The notes under the pieces were generated by a model. It did no database searches and had not been told where the DNA came from. It saw nothing but the letters and a program-made list of their open reading frames with translations. From Clostridia bacterium (GTDB taxonomy: Bacteria > Bacillota > Clostridia > Oscillospirales > Acutalibacteraceae): a stretch of DNA of 7,083 nt. This document shows positions 6,014 through 7,083 of this stretch, piece by piece (position 1 is the stretch's first letter; each line of letters opens with the position of its first letter). The DNA lies in NCBI GenBank assembly GCA_017502965.1, contig JAFVTZ010000172.1, positions 1-7,083 of the forward strand. The letters are read 5' to 3'. Made by a program: the position numbers and the translations under genes.

Positions 6014-6842
6014 CGGAAAGGTTATTTCTGCTGCGGTTAAAGAGCGTGTTGCAAAAGGCGTTGCAGAACTGAAAGATAAAGGAATAACTGTCGGACTTGC
6101 TGTTATTATAGTGGGGGAAGACCCTGCATCAAAAGTATATGTTGCTAACAAGAAAAAGGCTTGCGAAGCGCTCGGTATTATATCCGAGGAGTATGCTTTG
6201 CCTGAAAACACAACCGAGCAGGAGTTGCTTGATTTAATTTTCGAACTTAACAACAAAAAGAGTATCAACGGTATTCTTTGTCAGTTGCCGCTGCCGAGAC
6301 ACCTTGATGAAAAACTCATTATAAATTCAATTCTGCCTGAAAAGGATGTTGATGCTTTCCATCCGCATAATGTTGGCAGAATTATGATAGGCGACTATGA
6401 TTTCGTTCCTTGCACTCCTGCAGGAATTATGGAAATGCTGGCTTTCGAAAATATAGATGTTGAGGGTAAAACTTGCGTTGTTATAGGTCGTTCCAATATA
6501 GTAGGCAAACCTATGGGAATGTTGCTTTTACATAAAAACGGAACGGTTACTATCTGCCACTCAAGAACTAAGAATTTAAAAGAGGTTTGCAAAAATGCCG
6601 ATATTCTGGTTGCGGCTGTGGGTAAAGCAGGCTTTGTAACCCCCGATATGGTAAAAGAGGGTGCTGTAGTTATTGATGTCGGGATGAACCGCGAAAACGG
6701 AAAACTATGCGGCGATGTTGATTATGATGCAGTATTTGATAAATGCTCCGCTATTACTCCCGTTCCCGGCGGTGTAGGACCTATGACCATTGCAATGCTT
6801 ATGCAAAACACTCTTACTGCCGCTAAAAGGCAAAACAGTTAA
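5997..6842 (+). CDS. folD: Bifunctional methylenetetrahydrofolate dehydrogenase/cyclohydrolase
   Basis: A 281-aa cytosolic enzyme that by family knowledge interconverts 5,10-methylene-, methenyl- and 10-formyl-tetrahydrofolate using NADP(H), feeding purine and formyl-Met synthesis. Catalytic residues are present: Y48 and K52 in SKVYVANKKKAC, Q96 in CQLPLP and D119 in KDVDAFHP. The cofactor loop GRSNIVGKP is at 164-172 and the C-terminal signature PGGVGPMTIA at 257-266. Length is standard and no residue is missing. The start ATG at 5997 lies within the end of lgt in another frame and is supported by AAAGGAGA about seven bases upstream, so translation is probably coupled to lgt. No THF-type riboswitch is visible; the gene appears to depend on the upstream operon promoter. 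A 13-base gap leads to the next gene. Confidence 0.97.
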   Translation: MTRIIDGKVISAAVKERVAKGVAELKDKGITVGLAVIIVGEDPASKVYVANKKKACEALGIISEEYALPENTTEQELLDLIFELNNKKSINGILCQLPLPRHLDEKLIINSILPEKDVDAFHPHNVGRIMIGDYDFVPCTPAGIMEMLAFENIDVEGKTCVVIGRSNIVGKPMGMLLLHKNGTVTICHSRTKNLKEVCKNADILVAAVGKAGFVTPDMVKEGAVVIDVGMNRENGKLCGDVDYDAVFDKCSAITPVPGGVGPMTIAMLMQNTLTAAKRQNS

Positions 6843-6855
6843 AGAGGGTGGTTTT

Positions 6856-7083
6856 GTGTTTAAGAAAATAGTTTTAATTATAAGTATTCTTTGTATGTTT
6901 TTTTCTTTTACGGTTTGTGCTGAGGAAAAGGAATTCACCCTTAAAGCAGGGGATGAGTTTTACACAAGCGAAACGGGAAAGGCAAAAGTCTGTGAAATTT
7001 TAGGGTTTTCAGAAAAAGAATTTGATGATTACTGCACTCAGAATAATATCATTTATTTGGCTGTGAACACTGATAATACAAAG
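6856..7083 (+). CDS. Secreted protein of unknown function, N-terminal part only
   Basis: The frame opens with GTG at 6856 and runs to the window edge without a stop (76 codons). A GAGG at 6844-6847, eight bases upstream and next to the folD stop, supports this non-ATG start. The N-terminus is a clear signal peptide: Lys3-Lys4, then a hydrophobic core (about 5-18, IVLIISILCMFFSF) and a V20-C21-A22 signal peptidase I site before EEKEFTLKAGDE. C21 is not a convincing lipobox because the preceding residues are F-T-V. The mature part seen so far is hydrophilic, with two Cys (46 and 60), one in the segment GKAKVCEILGFSEKEFDDYC. I do not recognise the family. Its place directly behind folD suggests it is the operon's fifth gene. 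An in-frame ATG at residue 14 would destroy the signal peptide. Confidence 0.72.
   Translation, partial: MFKKIVLIISILCMFFSFTVCAEEKEFTLKAGDEFYTSETGKAKVCEILGFSEKEFDDYCTQNNIIYLAVNTDNTK

Noticed and set aside
6856..6930. Lipoprotein signal (lipobox) at Cys21
   Set aside because: The residues before the Cys are F-T-V, lacking the small residue expected at -1, while V-C-A is an acceptable signal peptidase I site.

Overview
The window looks like chromosomal DNA of a low-GC Gram-positive bacterium, most likely a member of the Clostridia (for example an uncultured gut Ruminococcaceae/Oscillospirales relative). This is inferred from AT-rich DNA, strong AGGAGG-type ribosome binding sites, extended -10 promoters, a ymfF/ymfH peptidase-family pair, a clostridial-type Lgt and tightly packed genes. 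No phage, CRISPR, tRNA or rRNA signal was seen.

Left part (1-2167, minus strand): a truncated gene for a basic small protein (1-158), a 55-codon gene for a membrane-anchored acidic mini-protein (396-563), and a full-length cardiolipin synthase (635-2167). The mini-protein gene is too short for usual ORF cut-offs. It has its own consensus promoter, abutting the end of cls, and a hairpin terminator at 321-348.

Middle (2168-2523): a divergent intergenic region. It holds back-to-back promoters for cls (minus) and for the plus-strand operon. It then holds a ~190-bp block made almost entirely of inverted repeats (six hairpins), bounded by an exact 12-bp direct repeat that contains the -10 hexamer. 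The block sits between the probable promoter and the first start codon. It is either a long structured leader RNA or a small non-coding inserted element.

Right part (2524-7083, plus strand): a compact operon of ymfF-like (zinc-motif-less M16), ymfH-like (HxxEH M16 peptidase), lgt, folD and the start of a secreted protein. Junctions are TGATG, TGATG, a 17-nt overlap and a 13-nt gap, so co-transcription and translational coupling are likely. The two M16 proteins probably form a heterodimer. Lgt lipidates prolipoproteins using phosphatidylglycerol, the same lipid that the divergent cardiolipin synthase consumes. FolD serves one-carbon/folate metabolism and has no evident functional tie to the others.

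Most genes are ordinary housekeeping genes. The parts deserving a second look are the palindrome-rich 2283-2498 block, the strongly promoted mini-protein, and the two unrecognised proteins at the window edges.
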